Assembly (NCBI GenBank): GCA_029212365.1
Contig: JARGOC010000004.1
Span: 161,563-225,562 of the forward strand
Length of the DNA: 64,000 nucleotides
Source: Roseovarius sp.
Lineage (GTDB): Bacteria > Pseudomonadota > Alphaproteobacteria > Rhodobacterales > Rhodobacteraceae
Direction: 5' to 3'
The notes under the pieces were generated by a model, which saw only the letters and a list, made by a program, of their open reading frames with translations, did no database searches and was not told the origin of the DNA. A program made the translations under genes and the position numbers. This document shows positions 37,065-48,127 of the stretch, in pieces. Numbering within the stretch: the stretch's first letter is position 1; every line of letters begins with the position of its first letter.

Positions 37065-38603
37065 TTACGAAAAAGCGTCGGGCAGTGACGCTTTCTTGGC
37101 CGCCACATATTGCGCCAGCGCCTCGGCAATCGCCGGGTCCAGGGCGGGTTGCTGATAATCGTCCAGCATCTTTTTCATCTTGATATTGGCCAGTGTCATG
37201 GTATCGCGCTCGCCGTCCTCTGCCCAGGTTTCAAACGGCTTGTAATCCAGGACATTGCTGCGCCAGAACGCCGTTTTGAAATTGGCCTGCGTGTGGGCGC
37301 ACCCCAGATAGTGACCACCGGGGCCGACCTCTTGGATGGCGTCCATCGCCTGGCCATTCTCATCCATATACACCCCTTTGGCCATATGGTGCAGAACGCC
37401 CAGTTGGTCGGCATCCATCACAAATTTCTCAAAGGAGGACACAAGCCCCCCCTCCAGCCAGCCACAGGCATGCAGCATGAAGTTAACGCCCGACAAAAGC
37501 CCCATATTCAGGCTGTTGGCGGTTTCATAAGCGGCCTGTGCATCGGGCAGTTTTGAGCCGGTAAACGCCCCCGCCGAGCGATAGGGCAACCCAAGGCGCC
37601 GTGCAATCTGACCAGAGCCATAGGTGATCTGTGCCGCCTCAGGTGTTCCAAATGTCGGCGCGCCCGAATTCATGTCGATCGAGGTCACAAAGGCCCCCAT
37701 GATCACCGGAGCCCCGGCACGGCACAGTTGGTTATATGCAATGCCTGCCAATACTTCGGCCATCACTTGCGTCAACGTACCTGCCACAGTGACCGGCGCC
37801 ATGGCCCCGCCCACAATAAAGGGCGACACGATGCAGGCCTGGTTGTTTTGCGCATAGACTTCCATCGCGCCCATCATCACATCGTCAAATGTCATCGGCG
37901 AGTTGATGTTGATCAGCGAGGTCATCACCGTGTTTTCCTGCACGAAATCCTTGCCAAACAGGATCTCGCACATCTCCACGCTATCCTGCGCCCGGCTGGG
38001 TTCCGTAACCGACCCCATAAAGGGTTTGTCGCTATAGATCATATGCGCCAGCAGCATATCCAGATGGCGCTTGTTCACGGCCACATCGGTGGGCTCGCAC
38101 ACGGTGCCGCCTGAATGGTGCAGCCATTTGGACATATAGCCCAGTTTCACAAATTTGGTGAAGTCATCCATCGTGGCATAGCGGCGTCCGCCATCCATAT
38201 CGCGCACGAAAGGTGGGCCATAAACCGGCGCCATCACCATGTTTTTGCCGCCAATCACAACCGAACGCTCGGGATTGCGCGCATGTTGGGTAAATTCAGA
38301 GGGTGCCGTCTTGATCAATGCGCGTGCTAGCCCTTTTGGAATGCGCACCCGCTCACCATCAATATTGGCCCCCGCCGCACGCCAGCGCTCCAGCGCCTTG
38401 GGGTTGTCGACAAAATTAACACCGATCTCTTCCAGCACCTGCTCGGCATTGGCCTCGATAATGTCCAGCGCCTCTTCGCTCAGAACCTCATAGTTCGGAA
38501 TGTTGCGCTCAATATATTTGGCGGTTTCGATGCTGACGGCGGTGCGTTCTGCCCGTCGTGCAGCCCCGCCGCCCCCACGTCCACGTCTGCGTGCTTCGGA
38601 CAT
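37065..38603 (-). CDS. MttB-family (trimethylamine methyltransferase-like) protein without pyrrolysine
   Basis: About 512 residues of the MttB/COG5598 family, methyltransferases that pass a methyl group from a quaternary amine to a corrinoid protein. The frame is uninterrupted: no in-frame TAG codon, so there is no pyrrolysine and trimethylamine itself is unlikely; glycine betaine or a related betaine is the usual guess for this subgroup. Family regions include PYRSAGAFTGSKLPDAQAAYE and GGHYLGCAHTQANF. The Gly/Arg-rich start (RRRGRGGGGAARRAE) is typical of alphaproteobacterial members. No corrinoid protein gene is adjacent. The ATG at 38603 is preferred over the GTG at 38615 on ribosome-site spacing. 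Confidence 0.88.
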   Translation of the reverse strand: MSEARRRGRGGGGAARRAERTAVSIETAKYIERNIPNYEVLSEEALDIIEANAEQVLEEIGVNFVDNPKALERWRAAGANIDGERVRIPKGLARALIKTAPSEFTQHARNPERSVVIGGKNMVMAPVYGPPFVRDMDGGRRYATMDDFTKFVKLGYMSKWLHHSGGTVCEPTDVAVNKRHLDMLLAHMIYSDKPFMGSVTEPSRAQDSVEMCEILFGKDFVQENTVMTSLININSPMTFDDVMMGAMEVYAQNNQACIVSPFIVGGAMAPVTVAGTLTQVMAEVLAGIAYNQLCRAGAPVIMGAFVTSIDMNSGAPTFGTPEAAQITYGSGQIARRLGLPYRSAGAFTGSKLPDAQAAYETANSLNMGLLSGVNFMLHACGWLEGGLVSSFEKFVMDADQLGVLHHMAKGVYMDENGQAMDAIQEVGPGGHYLGCAHTQANFKTAFWRSNVLDYKPFETWAEDGERDTMTLANIKMKKMLDDYQQPALDPAIAEALAQYVAAKKASLPDAFS

Positions 38604-38831
38604 TTCTTTTGTCACCCTTGCAAGAATCTACGCACCCCCTTTGGGCGCGACACGATCCAAATTTATCGCAAGGCGTATCAACGCCAGTGGAAAATTGCGG
38701 CCTATAAAGTGAGAAAGCGACATTCTTTGCTCTCATACGCGCCATTTTGAGGATCACGACACAGGTCTGGCCTGCACCAAACACTCCGCTGGGCTATTGC
38801 ACAAATACCGCCCGCATTCTACTAGGCAAAC

Positions 38832-40406
38832 ATGAGTGATATATCCCATGACCGCCTTCTTATCATCGACTTCGGCAGCCAGGTTACCCAGCTGATTGCC
38901 CGCCGCCTGCGCGAGCTGAACGTCTATTGCGAAATCCACCCCTATCAGAATGTCACTGATGCCTTTCTGACCGAGTTCGCGCCAAAGGCCGTGATACTCT
39001 CAGGTGGCCCCGACAGTGTGGTGCGTGAGGGCTCGCCTCGCCCTCCGGCATCTGTGTTTGACATGAACATACCCATCTTGGGCATCTGCTATGGCCAGCA
39101 GGTCATGATGCACGAACTGGGCGGTCAGGTTGAGGGCGGTAAAATCTCGGGCGGCGGTGGCACGGCTGAATTTGGCCGTGCCTTTGTGAAACCCTCCAAC
39201 ACCCTGCCCCTGCTGGATGGCTGGTTTTCTGAGGGCGACGAACAAGTCTGGATGTCCCACGGCGATCACGTCAGCAAACTGGCGCCAGGGTTTGAGGTCT
39301 ATGGCACCTCTCCCAATGCGCCTTTTGCGATCATCGCCGACACCGCGCGCAATTTTTATGCCGTGCAGTTCCACCCCGAAGTGCACCACACACCCAATGG
39401 TGCGAAACTCTATGAAAATTTCGTGCGCGCGGCTGGCTTTAGCGGCGATTGGACCATGGGGGCCTACCGCGAAGAAGCCATCCGCAAAATCCGCGATCAG
39501 GTTGGCGACAAGCAGGTGATCTGCGGCCTTTCAGGCGGCGTTGATTCGTCTGTCGCAGCGGTGCTGATCCACGAAGCCATCGGCGATCAGCTCACCTGTG
39601 TCTTTGTTGATCACGGTCTTTTGCGCCAGGATGAGGCGACCGAAGTCCTCACCATGTTCCGCGACAATTACAACATCCCCCTGATTCACGCCGACGAGAG
39701 CGAGCTGTTCCTGGGCGAGTTGGACGGCCAATCCGACCCCGAAACCAAGCGCAAGATCATCGGCCGGCTGTTCATTGACGTGTTTCAGAAACACGCCAAC
39801 ACCATCGACGGGGCCGAGTTTCTGGCACAGGGCACGCTCTACCCGGATGTTATCGAATCGGTCAGCTTCTCGGGGGGACCATCGGTCACCATCAAATCGC
39901 ACCACAATGTGGGCGGCTTGCCTGAAAAAATGGGGCTCAAACTGGTTGAACCCCTGCGCGAGCTGTTCAAGGACGAAGTCCGCGCGTTGGGCCGTGAACT
40001 GGGCCTGCCCGCCAGCTTCATTGGGCGGCACCCCTTCCCCGGCCCCGGCCTTGCGATCCGCTGCCCCGGTGAAATCACCCGCGAAAAGCTTGAGATTCTG
40101 CGCAAAGCCGATGCAGTCTATATCGACCAGATCCGCAAGCACGGGCTGTATGATGAGATTTGGCAGGCCTTCGTGGCCATCCTGCCTGTGCGCACGGTTG
40201 GTGTCATGGGTGATGGGCGCACCTATGATTTTGCCTGTGCGTTGCGCGCGGTCAATTCCGTGGATGGCATGACAGCAGATTACTATCCGTTCAGTCACGA
40301 CTTCCTCGGCGAAACCGCCACGCGAATCATCAACGAGGTGCCGGGCATCAACCGCGTCACCTATGACATCACCTCAAAGCCCCCAGGCACAATTGAGTGG
40401 GAATAG
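38832..40406 (+). CDS. guaA: GMP synthase (glutamine-hydrolysing)
   Basis: A 524-residue enzyme converting XMP to GMP. The N-terminal class I amidotransferase has its cysteine in GICYGQQV and the His-Glu pair in QFHPEVHHT; the ATP pyrophosphatase P-loop is [14 protein letters not shown]; the C-terminal dimerisation domain ends in KPPGTIEWE, the standard end of the protein. The gene overlaps the permease gene that follows by 10 bp. Confidence 0.98.
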   Translation: MSDISHDRLLIIDFGSQVTQLIARRLRELNVYCEIHPYQNVTDAFLTEFAPKAVILSGGPDSVVREGSPRPPASVFDMNIPILGICYGQQVMMHELGGQVEGGKISGGGGTAEFGRAFVKPSNTLPLLDGWFSEGDEQVWMSHGDHVSKLAPGFEVYGTSPNAPFAIIADTARNFYAVQFHPEVHHTPNGAKLYENFVRAAGFSGDWTMGAYREEAIRKIRDQVGDKQVICGLSGGVDSSVAAVLIHEAIGDQLTCVFVDHGLLRQDEATEVLTMFRDNYNIPLIHADESELFLGELDGQSDPETKRKIIGRLFIDVFQKHANTIDGAEFLAQGTLYPDVIESVSFSGGPSVTIKSHHNVGGLPEKMGLKLVEPLRELFKDEVRALGRELGLPASFIGRHPFPGPGLAIRCPGEITREKLEILRKADAVYIDQIRKHGLYDEIWQAFVAILPVRTVGVMGDGRTYDFACALRAVNSVDGMTADYYPFSHDFLGETATRIINEVPGINRVTYDITSKPPGTIEWE

Positions 40407-41314
40407 ATAACCGACAACCACCGCCTGAAAATCCTTTGGTGACTGGGCCATCTCACACGTTGCGCGCAGCGTTCTGGATGATCGGCTCCATCACCTCATT
40501 TTCCCTCATGGCCGTTGCCGGGCGCCGGGTCAGCTTTGAGCTCGATACGTTTGAGATCATGCTCTATCGCAGCATTGTCGGGTTTGTCATTGTGCTGATT
40601 TTCGCCCTGTCAACTGGCGGGCTTGGGCAAATCAGCACCCGCAACATAGGTTTGCAAACGCTGCGCAATATGGCGCATTTCACCGGTCAAAACCTTTGGT
40701 TTTATGCGCTCACGGCAATTCCTCTGGCGCAGGTCTTTGCATTGGAATTCACATCACCGCTTTGGGTGCTCATCCTGTCGCCGATCCTATTGGGCGAACG
40801 GCTGACAAAAGTGCGGGCGCTGGCCGCAACCCTGGGCTTTGTCGGCATTCTGATTGTGGCCCGCCCCAGCCCCGAAACGGTCAACATTGGCACGTTGGCG
40901 GCCGCGGTTTGTGCCATCGCCTTTGCGTGCACGATGATGTTGACCAAACTGCTGACCCGCACTGAAACCCTCACCAATATCCTGTTTTGGATGACGGCCA
41001 TGCAATGCGTATTTGGCGTGGTTTTTGCTGGGTTCGACGGCGACATTGCATTGCCATCTGCGGCCTCTGTGCCTTGGGTTATTGTCATCGGCATAGGCGG
41101 CATCGTAGCGCATTTCAGTCTGGTAAAGGCGCTCAGTATTGCCCCGGCTACGGTCGTCATTCCGATTGATTTTGTGCGCCTTCCAGTCATCGCTGTTGTC
41201 GGCTTGATCTTTTATAACGAGCCGATTGACGCGCTGGTGATCCTCGGAGCGCTACTGATTTTCGGTGGCAATTATCTAAATATTTGGTCCGAAACCCGTC
41301 AAAAACCGCTTTGA
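40397..41314 (+). CDS. EamA/DMT-family permease
   Basis: About 305 residues with ten predicted hydrophobic segments in two EamA halves (first near 20-145, second near 160-300). A clear family feature is [43 protein letters not shown]. Such permeases export metabolites or drugs. The start is a GTG at 40397 overlapping the guaA end; a later GTG at 40439 is an alternative. Coupling to guaA suggests co-expression, but guanine nucleotide transport should not be assumed. Confidence 0.85.
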   Translation: MGIDNRQPPPENPLVTGPSHTLRAAFWMIGSITSFSLMAVAGRRVSFELDTFEIMLYRSIVGFVIVLIFALSTGGLGQISTRNIGLQTLRNMAHFTGQNLWFYALTAIPLAQVFALEFTSPLWVLILSPILLGERLTKVRALAATLGFVGILIVARPSPETVNIGTLAAAVCAIAFACTMMLTKLLTRTETLTNILFWMTAMQCVFGVVFAGFDGDIALPSAASVPWVIVIGIGGIVAHFSLVKALSIAPATVVIPIDFVRLPVIAVVGLIFYNEPIDALVILGALLIFGGNYLNIWSETRQKPL

Positions 41315-41391
41315 GCCACTGTTTAGCGCTAAATTTGTGACACTTCGCCGCACAGAGCTGCCCGTAGTAAATCCTTACGTGGCGTCAAAGA

Positions 41392-41419
41392 TTGACCGGT
41401 TTTATCCTACTTGTAATGT
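41392..41419 (+). promoter_or_regulatory. Likely sigma-70-type promoter of the FadL-like gene
   Basis: TTGACC (41392-41397) and TAATGT (41414-41419) with a 16-bp spacer, 30 bp before the ATG; a GGAGGAGAGGG ribosome site lies between. Confidence 0.6.
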
Positions 41420-41449
41420 CACTTAAATTCGTTTCGGAGGAGAGGGACC

Positions 41450-42568
41450 ATGAAACAACTCGCACTGGCAGCCACAGCGCTGACCGTGGCGGCAGGAACA
41501 GCGCAGGCCGGCGGCCTGGATCGTTCTTATACGCCAATTGATATAATCTTTGAAAAAGGCAACTACGCTGAACTGTCGTTCGGCTATGTGATGCCCAGTC
41601 TTTCAGGCAGCGATTTGATCGGTAATTCCGTCAGCAATGTTGCCGCTGATTTTGGCCTGGCCAGCACCGGCGTCAAGCTGGACATCACTGAAAAGCTGTC
41701 GTTTGCACTCATCTATGACCAACCTTACGGCGCCGAGACGCGCTATGGCGGCAACCCGGCAACCACTCTGCTGGGCGGCACTGCGGCTGAGGCGGAAACA
41801 CATGCCATCACAGCCCTGTTCAAATATAAGCCGACCGATCGCATGTCGGTCTTTGCTGGGCCTCGCGCTGTCAAATCCTCAGGCGAGATCACTCTCTCGG
41901 GCATTGGGTATTCGGTTGCATCGGGGTACAACGTCAAGTTCAGCTCTGACACTGGCTACGGCTATGTTGTTGGTGGCGCTTACGAAATCCCCGACATCGC
42001 CTTTCGTGCCGCGCTGACCTATCACTCTTCGATCGATGTGAGCATGAATTCGGTTGAGAACATTCCCGTCGCCGCTGGCGGTCCGGGCTTTGCCATCCCA
42101 ACGGGTCCGACCAACACGGAAATTCCGCAGTCGATCTCGCTGGATGTTCAATCGGGCATCGCCAAAGACACGCTTTTGTTCGGTGGCATCCGCTGGTCCG
42201 AGTGGAGCGCGTTCACCTTGCAGCCCCCCGGACTGAACTCAAACTTGTCCGAGCTGGACGACACAATCACCTATGAAATCGGTATTGGCCGCAGGTTTAC
42301 CGACAAATTCTCGGCAAGCTTCACGATCAGCTACGAAGATGGTGGCAGCGACAACCTGGTATCGCCTTTGGCGCCAACCAATGGCCAAACGGCCATATCT
42401 CTGGGTGGCAAATACGAGCTGAGCGACTCGGTGACCCTGTCAGGTGGCATCCGCTACACTATGTTTGGCAACGCACAGCCCGAAGTCGGCACGCCCGACA
42501 CACCACTGGGCAGCTTTACCAACAACGACGCCATCAGCGCCGGGTTGAAGTTGGGCTTCCACTTCTGA
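41450..42568 (+). CDS. FadL/OmpP1-family outer membrane protein
   Basis: A 372-residue protein: signal peptide MKQLALAATALTVAAGTAQAG, then an N-terminal hatch-like region and a C-terminal beta-barrel with alternating hydrophobic strands ending in aromatic residues (final GLKLGFHF, suited to Bam recognition). FadL-type porins let long-chain fatty acids, hydrocarbons or aromatics cross the outer membrane. The N-terminal signature of FadL is weak, so the substrate is open. Own promoter and terminator indicate a single-gene unit. Confidence 0.88.
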   Translation: MKQLALAATALTVAAGTAQAGGLDRSYTPIDIIFEKGNYAELSFGYVMPSLSGSDLIGNSVSNVAADFGLASTGVKLDITEKLSFALIYDQPYGAETRYGGNPATTLLGGTAAEAETHAITALFKYKPTDRMSVFAGPRAVKSSGEITLSGIGYSVASGYNVKFSSDTGYGYVVGGAYEIPDIAFRAALTYHSSIDVSMNSVENIPVAAGGPGFAIPTGPTNTEIPQSISLDVQSGIAKDTLLFGGIRWSEWSAFTLQPPGLNSNLSELDDTITYEIGIGRRFTDKFSASFTISYEDGGSDNLVSPLAPTNGQTAISLGGKYELSDSVTLSGGIRYTMFGNAQPEVGTPDTPLGSFTNNDAISAGLKLGFHF

Positions 42569-42594
42569 TCATCTGATAAATCACACGGACAATC

Positions 42595-42630
42595 GGGCGC
42601 GGATCTTCGGATCGGCGCCCTTTTCTTTTG
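42595..42630 (+). terminator. Intrinsic terminator of the FadL-like gene
   Basis: GGGCGCGGATC-TTCG-GATCGGCGCCC (stable TTCG loop), then TTTTCTTTT. Confidence 0.88.
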
Positions 42631-42775
42631 CCTGCCCCCCCAAGGCCGGGCAACCGCCGCCCCATTGCATCTTTCCAAACCCAAAGCGTATCGCCTTTCA
42701 CTTGACGCTGACAAAAAGGCGAAGCCCAGCACGGCATATGAACGGTGTGGGTGTGATGCGAAGCGCTTTACCTGA

Positions 42776-44743
42776 TCACTCCGGACCGGCCACACCCGGT
42801 GCAAGCAACAGATCCCGCATGATTGCACTGCCCGCAGGCCCCAGATGCGTCTGATCCACATAAAGCGGCACGCCATCATCATGCAAAATACAGGTGCCAG
42901 TGGCGCATAACACCTCATGGGGGGCCACAATGCGCATCCCTCGGGCCTGCCCTGCCTGTGCGATGAAATCCACCAACCGCCCATTGCGCGCATTATAGGC
43001 GTCCAGCGTTATGGGCACCGTGCGGCTGCCAAACCATTCTTCGCGCAGCATCGCCACAGGCACAGAATACGGCGCGACGGGCCAAAGATTGACAATCGTC
43101 ACCTTGTGGCGCGTACCGATCTCATCCAGCAGCGCCTCAAACGCGGGCGCAAAAATCTCAAAATTCGTGCCCGGCAGGATGTTGCCCTGACGGTCCACCA
43201 TCGGGGCCTCATTGGGTGTGTTAGAACGCTGATCATCATAGCCTTCGCCATAATACGTCCAGCGCGACAGCAAAATCACTTCCATCGGTGGCGCGTCTTT
43301 CAGATAGTCCAGCACCCCTTGGTTAAAGTCGATGCAAATGTCCGCCCCGCCATACTCGCGCGAAATGTCAGGCAAAGGTGCACAGGCCGCCGCAGTGGCC
43401 AAAAACCCGCGTTGCCCAGTGGCTTTGCCATATCCGTCAAACGCATCATAGGCACTGTTGGCCATGCTGTCGCCCCAGGCGATATAGCCAACCGGGCCAT
43501 CGCCCTTGGCACCGATCTGGCAATACTCATCCGGGCCCATCTTGTTCCAGCAATCATCCCATTTATCATGGAAATTGCCGATCTCATTTTTGATCTTTTG
43601 CAGGTTCTGATCTGCCAGGCTGTCTTCTTTTTGCGACTGATATGCCAGAAAGGCCGCCACCAGCAGCAAGATGATCGTCTGCCCGGCGAACATGGCATAG
43701 AGCCGTTCCTTGTGCACGCGCACATTAATCCGCCGCACCGGCGTTTCGATCAGATGATACGACATCGCCCCTAGGCCCAATGAGGCCAGCACCAACACTG
43801 TGCGCAATTCATCCGTCAGCGCGCCCCACAGGTACGAGGTGAACACAATAAGCGGCCAATGCCACAGATATGCGCCATAAGAAATGCGCCCGACATAGGC
43901 CATGGGCGGGCTGGCCAGCACCCGGCCCGCGCGGCTGTGTTTAGGATAGGCCGTCGCAATCAGCAATGCCGTGCCAAGGGTTGGCGCAAGGGTGATCCAG
44001 CCTGGATAGAGATATGTGTCGTCAATCCAGCCCACAGGCCCGATGACCAGAGCAAGACCGATCAGCGGCAAGAATGGAATATTGGGCAACCGCAGGCCCT
44101 TGTGCTGCGCCACAAAAACCAACCCGCCAAGCGCCAGTTCCCAAATGCGCAACGACGTGGCAAAGAACCTCTGATCGCGCAAATAGATCTGCTGACCCGA
44201 AAACAATGCCATCGCCAGCGAGACCACAAAGAACACAACCAACATCTTGGTGAAGGCCGACACGCTGCGCCGTGTCAGCAAAATCAGGATTGGCAATCCA
44301 ATATAAAACTGCTCCTCGATCGACAAAGACCAAGTGTGCAAAAACGGGTTTTCGTGGCTGTCTTGGTTGAAATATCCTTGACTGAACAACAGGTTATAGT
44401 TGTTAGTGAATGTAACTGATCCAACCAGATTGGCATAAACTTCGGCCATGTCCGAGCGCAAAAACAGCATCTGCGCCACAAGGGCCGTGACCAGAAAACA
44501 CGCGAAATAGGCGGTCGAAAGCCGCCGGATCCGGCGGGCAAAAAAATCGGTCACGCTGTATCTCTTCTCGGACAGGCGCAAATAGGTCTGCCCACAGATC
44601 AGATAGCCCGACAGCACAAAGAACACATCAACGCCGATATACCCCCCCGGCATCGACGGAAAACCGACATGAAACAAGATCACGCTGACCACAGCAATCG
44701 CTCGCAGCCCATCCAGTTCTTTACGGTAACTTAAGTCTTGCAT
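42776..44743 (-). CDS. Membrane acyltransferase 3 (OafA type) with SGNH domain
   Basis: About 655 residues. The N-terminal half is an acyltransferase-3 membrane domain: YRKELDGLRAIAVVSVILFHVG, GGYIGVDVFFVLSGYLI and HTWSLSIEEQFYI, with about ten spans up to residue 370. The C-terminal half is a periplasmic SGNH domain: AWGDSMANSAYDAF (nucleophile serine) and DQTHLGPAGS (Asp/His). Such proteins O-acetylate lipopolysaccharide O-antigen, exopolysaccharide or peptidoglycan. The ATG at 44743 has GAGG upstream and is preferred. Same strand as anmK and the racemase-like gene, 124 bp after the latter. Confidence 0.93.
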   Translation of the reverse strand: MQDLSYRKELDGLRAIAVVSVILFHVGFPSMPGGYIGVDVFFVLSGYLICGQTYLRLSEKRYSVTDFFARRIRRLSTAYFACFLVTALVAQMLFLRSDMAEVYANLVGSVTFTNNYNLLFSQGYFNQDSHENPFLHTWSLSIEEQFYIGLPILILLTRRSVSAFTKMLVVFFVVSLAMALFSGQQIYLRDQRFFATSLRIWELALGGLVFVAQHKGLRLPNIPFLPLIGLALVIGPVGWIDDTYLYPGWITLAPTLGTALLIATAYPKHSRAGRVLASPPMAYVGRISYGAYLWHWPLIVFTSYLWGALTDELRTVLVLASLGLGAMSYHLIETPVRRINVRVHKERLYAMFAGQTIILLLVAAFLAYQSQKEDSLADQNLQKIKNEIGNFHDKWDDCWNKMGPDEYCQIGAKGDGPVGYIAWGDSMANSAYDAFDGYGKATGQRGFLATAAACAPLPDISREYGGADICIDFNQGVLDYLKDAPPMEVILLSRWTYYGEGYDDQRSNTPNEAPMVDRQGNILPGTNFEIFAPAFEALLDEIGTRHKVTIVNLWPVAPYSVPVAMLREEWFGSRTVPITLDAYNARNGRLVDFIAQAGQARGMRIVAPHEVLCATGTCILHDDGVPLYVDQTHLGPAGSAIMRDLLLAPGVAGPE

Positions 44744-44867
44744 CGGCCTCAACTGCATCTATGGCGGGGGCGGTCTCAGCATCTGACTGAATGGATGGCC
44801 CAAATGACGCCCTCCCCGCGAAGTCCGTCTGCTCTAGCGGATTGCGGCCCAAATAATCAAGCCCGCT

Positions 44868-45590
44868 TTAGGAAAACAACCGCCCCGGCCCCCACCCTGT
44901 TGGGGTCACGCCGGCAAGCCTCAGCACATGCCAGACCAGTGCCAGGTTAGAGCTGATGACCGGAATGCCCAGCTCTGCTTCGGCCGCGTCAATGATGCCA
45001 AAGGCGTGCAGATTGGTGCAGCTGGCAAACACCGCCTCAACCCCGCGGGTGCGACCCGTTTCCAGCACCGCGTTCAATGTGGATGCCTCGGAAATACGCG
45101 CCACCTTCCGGTCGTCTTCCTCGCCAAAGTCGGCCTCAACCAGGGTTTCAGCCCCGGCGCGCGCCAGAAAGTCACGCATCGGCGTGGCCACCTTCGCAGT
45201 ATAGGGCGTCACCAGAGCAATTTTTGAGGCGTCCAAATGATCCAAGGCCGCGATTACCGCGCTGATCGGGTTGGTCACCGGCACATTGGGGTGCACGGAT
45301 TGGATTTGCCGCTCTACCGCCTCTGGCCCCATCATGACCGAGGCCGAGGTGCACCCATAAGCAATGGCATCCAACCCTTCGGGCAGCAACTGAGCCGAGG
45401 CCGGCATCAACGCCTCCATCGCCCTTAGACTGTCAGGTGTGACCTGTGGCGCAGAATAAATGCGTGAATGCATCAGCCGCGCGTCGCGCCCCTCCAGAAC
45501 CGAGCGGGTCTCATCCTCAAGTGTCTCGTCCGTGCTCAGCACCACCATACCCAACCGGGGGGCCGTGACACTGTCCAGTTGATACTCCAT
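44868..45590 (-). CDS. Asp/Glu racemase-superfamily protein (maleate isomerase / arylmalonate decarboxylase-like)
   Basis: A 240-residue protein with the two cysteines of the superfamily: AIAYGCTSASVMMG and VFASCTNLHAFG. Members include maleate cis-trans isomerase, arylmalonate decarboxylase and hydantoin racemase; two cysteines suit an isomerase or racemase. The start ATG shares its A with the anmK stop (TGATG), so they are coupled. Since anmK recycles cell-wall sugars, a role with a D-amino acid or its derivative is conceivable, but the sequence group is closer to maleate isomerase than to MurI. Confidence 0.82.
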   Translation of the reverse strand: MEYQLDSVTAPRLGMVVLSTDETLEDETRSVLEGRDARLMHSRIYSAPQVTPDSLRAMEALMPASAQLLPEGLDAIAYGCTSASVMMGPEAVERQIQSVHPNVPVTNPISAVIAALDHLDASKIALVTPYTAKVATPMRDFLARAGAETLVEADFGEEDDRKVARISEASTLNAVLETGRTRGVEAVFASCTNLHAFGIIDAAEAELGIPVISSNLALVWHVLRLAGVTPTGWGPGRLFS

Positions 45591-46699
45591 CAAGCCCCCC
45601 CTTTGACTTGTGCTTGGCTCAGAATTCCGCCCGACACACCGGCGCGCACGCCTGTGGTGCTGGGGCCTGATGTGGGCAAGCCACGCCGCACCCTGACCGC
45701 CAGATGGGCAAAGGCCTGAGCTTCCAGCATATCACCGTCCAGCCCGACAGCCTCAACCGGATCAACCGGGCAATCCAAGGCGGCGCGCATCATCTCCATC
45801 AACACCGGGTTATGGCGCCCGCCGCCCGTGACCAGCACACGGTCGGGGGCGCACGGGCAATGCTCCATCGCCTGTAACACAGCGGCCGCAGACATGCCCG
45901 TCAATGTGGCGGCGGCATCCGCATCGCTCAGCTCATTCACCAGGCCGATCATGTCCGAAAACGCATCCCGATCCAGAGATTTGGGTGGCATCCGCCGGAA
46001 ATACGGCTCATCCAGAAACAGCTCAAGCGCACCTTGCGCCACTTCGCCCTTGCGCGCGCAGGCCCCGTCGCGGTCAAACGGCTGCCCAAGGCGCGCCATC
46101 ATCAAATCATTGACCGGCGCATTCGCAGGCCCGGTGTCAAACGCCAACAGCGCCCCTTCTTCGTCAGGCCGCGCCTTGGAGGGATCAATCCACGTCAGAT
46201 TGCCCACACCACCAAGATTAAGAAAGCACAGAGGCTGTTTGGCCCCGATCCATTTGGCACAGGCAAAATGAAAGAACGGCGCCAGCGGAGCCCCCTCGCC
46301 GCCCAGCTCCACATCCGAGCTGCGAAAATCCCAGATCACCGGCACGCCCAATGTGGACGCCAGATCGGCGCCATCCCCAATCTGATGCGTGCCACGCCCG
46401 CGCGGCTCATGCGCCAGCGTCTGACCGTGAAACCCAACCAGATCAGCGCCTTCAAAGCCCTGCAAAAGCTCTGCATGGGCAGATTGCACCACATCCAGCG
46501 CCGCAGTTACATCCGCGCCGGGCCATTGGCCCAAGACAGCGCGCAAAATGGCTTGTTCGTCATCTGAATAGGCGCGATAGGCCGTTGGACCAAAGGCAAA
46601 AATACGCTCGCCATCGGTTTGCACCATGGCTGCATCAACCCCGTCCAAAGACGTGCCTGACATCGCACCCAGCGCCCAAATCGGCTCTGCCTTCAACAT
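45590..46699 (-). CDS. anmK: Anhydro-N-acetylmuramic acid kinase
   Basis: A 369-residue sugar kinase that converts 1,6-anhydroMurNAc, released during peptidoglycan turnover, into MurNAc 6-phosphate. Family motifs: [18 protein letters not shown] at the N-terminus, [12 protein letters not shown], and [12 protein letters not shown] near the C-terminus. The ATG at 46699 follows a GGAAAAGG site; the longer upstream frame is not supported. It is divergent from tyrS, a neighbourhood common in alphaproteobacteria. Confidence 0.95.
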   Translation of the reverse strand: MLKAEPIWALGAMSGTSLDGVDAAMVQTDGERIFAFGPTAYRAYSDDEQAILRAVLGQWPGADVTAALDVVQSAHAELLQGFEGADLVGFHGQTLAHEPRGRGTHQIGDGADLASTLGVPVIWDFRSSDVELGGEGAPLAPFFHFACAKWIGAKQPLCFLNLGGVGNLTWIDPSKARPDEEGALLAFDTGPANAPVNDLMMARLGQPFDRDGACARKGEVAQGALELFLDEPYFRRMPPKSLDRDAFSDMIGLVNELSDADAAATLTGMSAAAVLQAMEHCPCAPDRVLVTGGGRHNPVLMEMMRAALDCPVDPVEAVGLDGDMLEAQAFAHLAVRVRRGLPTSGPSTTGVRAGVSGGILSQAQVKGGA

Positions 46700-46762
46700 G
46701 GCCTTTTCCTTCGCAAACTGACCCCCTATACATGCCGCGCAAATACCAGCGGAACAAGCATT

Positions 46763-48016
46763 ATGACCTACCACCCAAAATCAGACTTCATGACCGTGAT
46801 GATGCAACGCGGCTTTCTGGCCGATTGCACTGATTATCAGGCCCTGGACGAGGCGATGGTGGCAGGTGTTGTGCCCGCCTACATCGGTTTTGACGCCACC
46901 GCGAAATCCCTGCATGTTGGCTCGCTCATTCAGATCATGATGCTGCGCTGGTTGCAAAAAACCGGGCACAAGCCGATCACCCTGATGGGCGGCGGCACCA
47001 CCAAAGTGGGCGATCCCAGCTTTCGTGCTGATGAACGCCCTTTGCTTGGCCCGGATCAAATTCAGGCCAATATCGACGGCATCCAAAAGGTCTTTGCAAC
47101 CTATATGGATTACAGCGATGCGCCCACCGGCGCGCAGATGGTCAACAATGCCGAATGGCTGGATGAGTTGAATTACCTCGATTTCCTGCGTGACATCGGG
47201 CGGCATTTTTCGGTCAACCGGATGCTCTCGTTTGAAAGCGTGAAATCCCGCATTGATCGTGAACAATCGCTCAGTTTTCTTGAGTTCAACTACATGATCC
47301 TGCAGGCCTATGACTTCCTTGAACTAAACCGTCGCTACGGTTGCCTGTTGCAGATGGGCGGCTCGGATCAATGGGGCAATATCGTTAACGGGATCGACCT
47401 GACCCGCCGCGTGCTGGATCACCAGATTTTCGGGCTGACCTCGCCACTGCTGACCACCTCAGATGGCAAAAAGATGGGTAAATCGGCAGATGGCGCAGTT
47501 TGGCTGAACGCCGATATGTGCGCGCCCTACACCTTCTGGCAGTTTTGGCGCAATACCACTGATGCCGATGTGGGCCGTTTCCTGAAGCTCTACACCGAGC
47601 TGCCCCTTGACGAATGTGAGCGCCTGGCTGCCCTGGAAGGGTCAGACATCAACGACGCCAAGATCGTGCTGGCCAACGAAGTCACCACCCTTCTGCACGG
47701 GGCAGATGCCGCCGCAGCGGCAGAAGCCACATCGCGCGAAGTGTTTGAAAAAGGTGGCGTCGGGGATGATTTGCCAACGCTGGAGGTGTCCGCCGCGGAT
47801 ATCGCAGATGGGATCTCGATCGTGCAGCTGATCGTTAAATCGGGGCTGGCCAAATCCGGCAAAGACGCCAAACGCCTGATCGCGGAAAATGGCGCGCGGC
47901 TGGACGATGAACCGCTGACACATGCCGGGTTGATGATTGACGCAGCAGCCTTGTCCTCTCCGATCAAACTGTCGGCCGGCAAAAAGCGCCATGCCCTGAT
48001 CAAACTGGCAGACTGA
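46763..48016 (+). CDS. tyrS: Tyrosyl-tRNA synthetase
   Basis: A 417-residue class I synthetase. The HIGH-type motif is HVGSLIQ, the KMSKS-type motif is KKMGKS, and tyrosine-binding residues lie in [12 protein letters not shown] and [13 protein letters not shown]-terminal S4 RNA-binding domain ([24 protein letters not shown]) is present. GGAA lies ahead of the ATG. Single gene, divergent from anmK. Confidence 0.97.
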   Translation: MTYHPKSDFMTVMMQRGFLADCTDYQALDEAMVAGVVPAYIGFDATAKSLHVGSLIQIMMLRWLQKTGHKPITLMGGGTTKVGDPSFRADERPLLGPDQIQANIDGIQKVFATYMDYSDAPTGAQMVNNAEWLDELNYLDFLRDIGRHFSVNRMLSFESVKSRIDREQSLSFLEFNYMILQAYDFLELNRRYGCLLQMGGSDQWGNIVNGIDLTRRVLDHQIFGLTSPLLTTSDGKKMGKSADGAVWLNADMCAPYTFWQFWRNTTDADVGRFLKLYTELPLDECERLAALEGSDINDAKIVLANEVTTLLHGADAAAAAEATSREVFEKGGVGDDLPTLEVSAADIADGISIVQLIVKSGLAKSGKDAKRLIAENGARLDDEPLTHAGLMIDAAALSSPIKLSAGKKRHALIKLAD

Positions 48017-48127
48017 CCCGCCAGTCCCGAACATTGCGCAAATGCCGAGTTGGAAACGCATGTTTTCCATTTCAATTTCCCCGTGGAAAATGGCCGTTCC
48101 CGTCATAAAACATTCACAAAATTCCTC

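Noticed and set aside
37065..38603. Possible pyrrolysine-containing trimethylamine methyltransferase
   Set aside because: The frame runs through without any TAG codon, so pyrrolysine is not used here.
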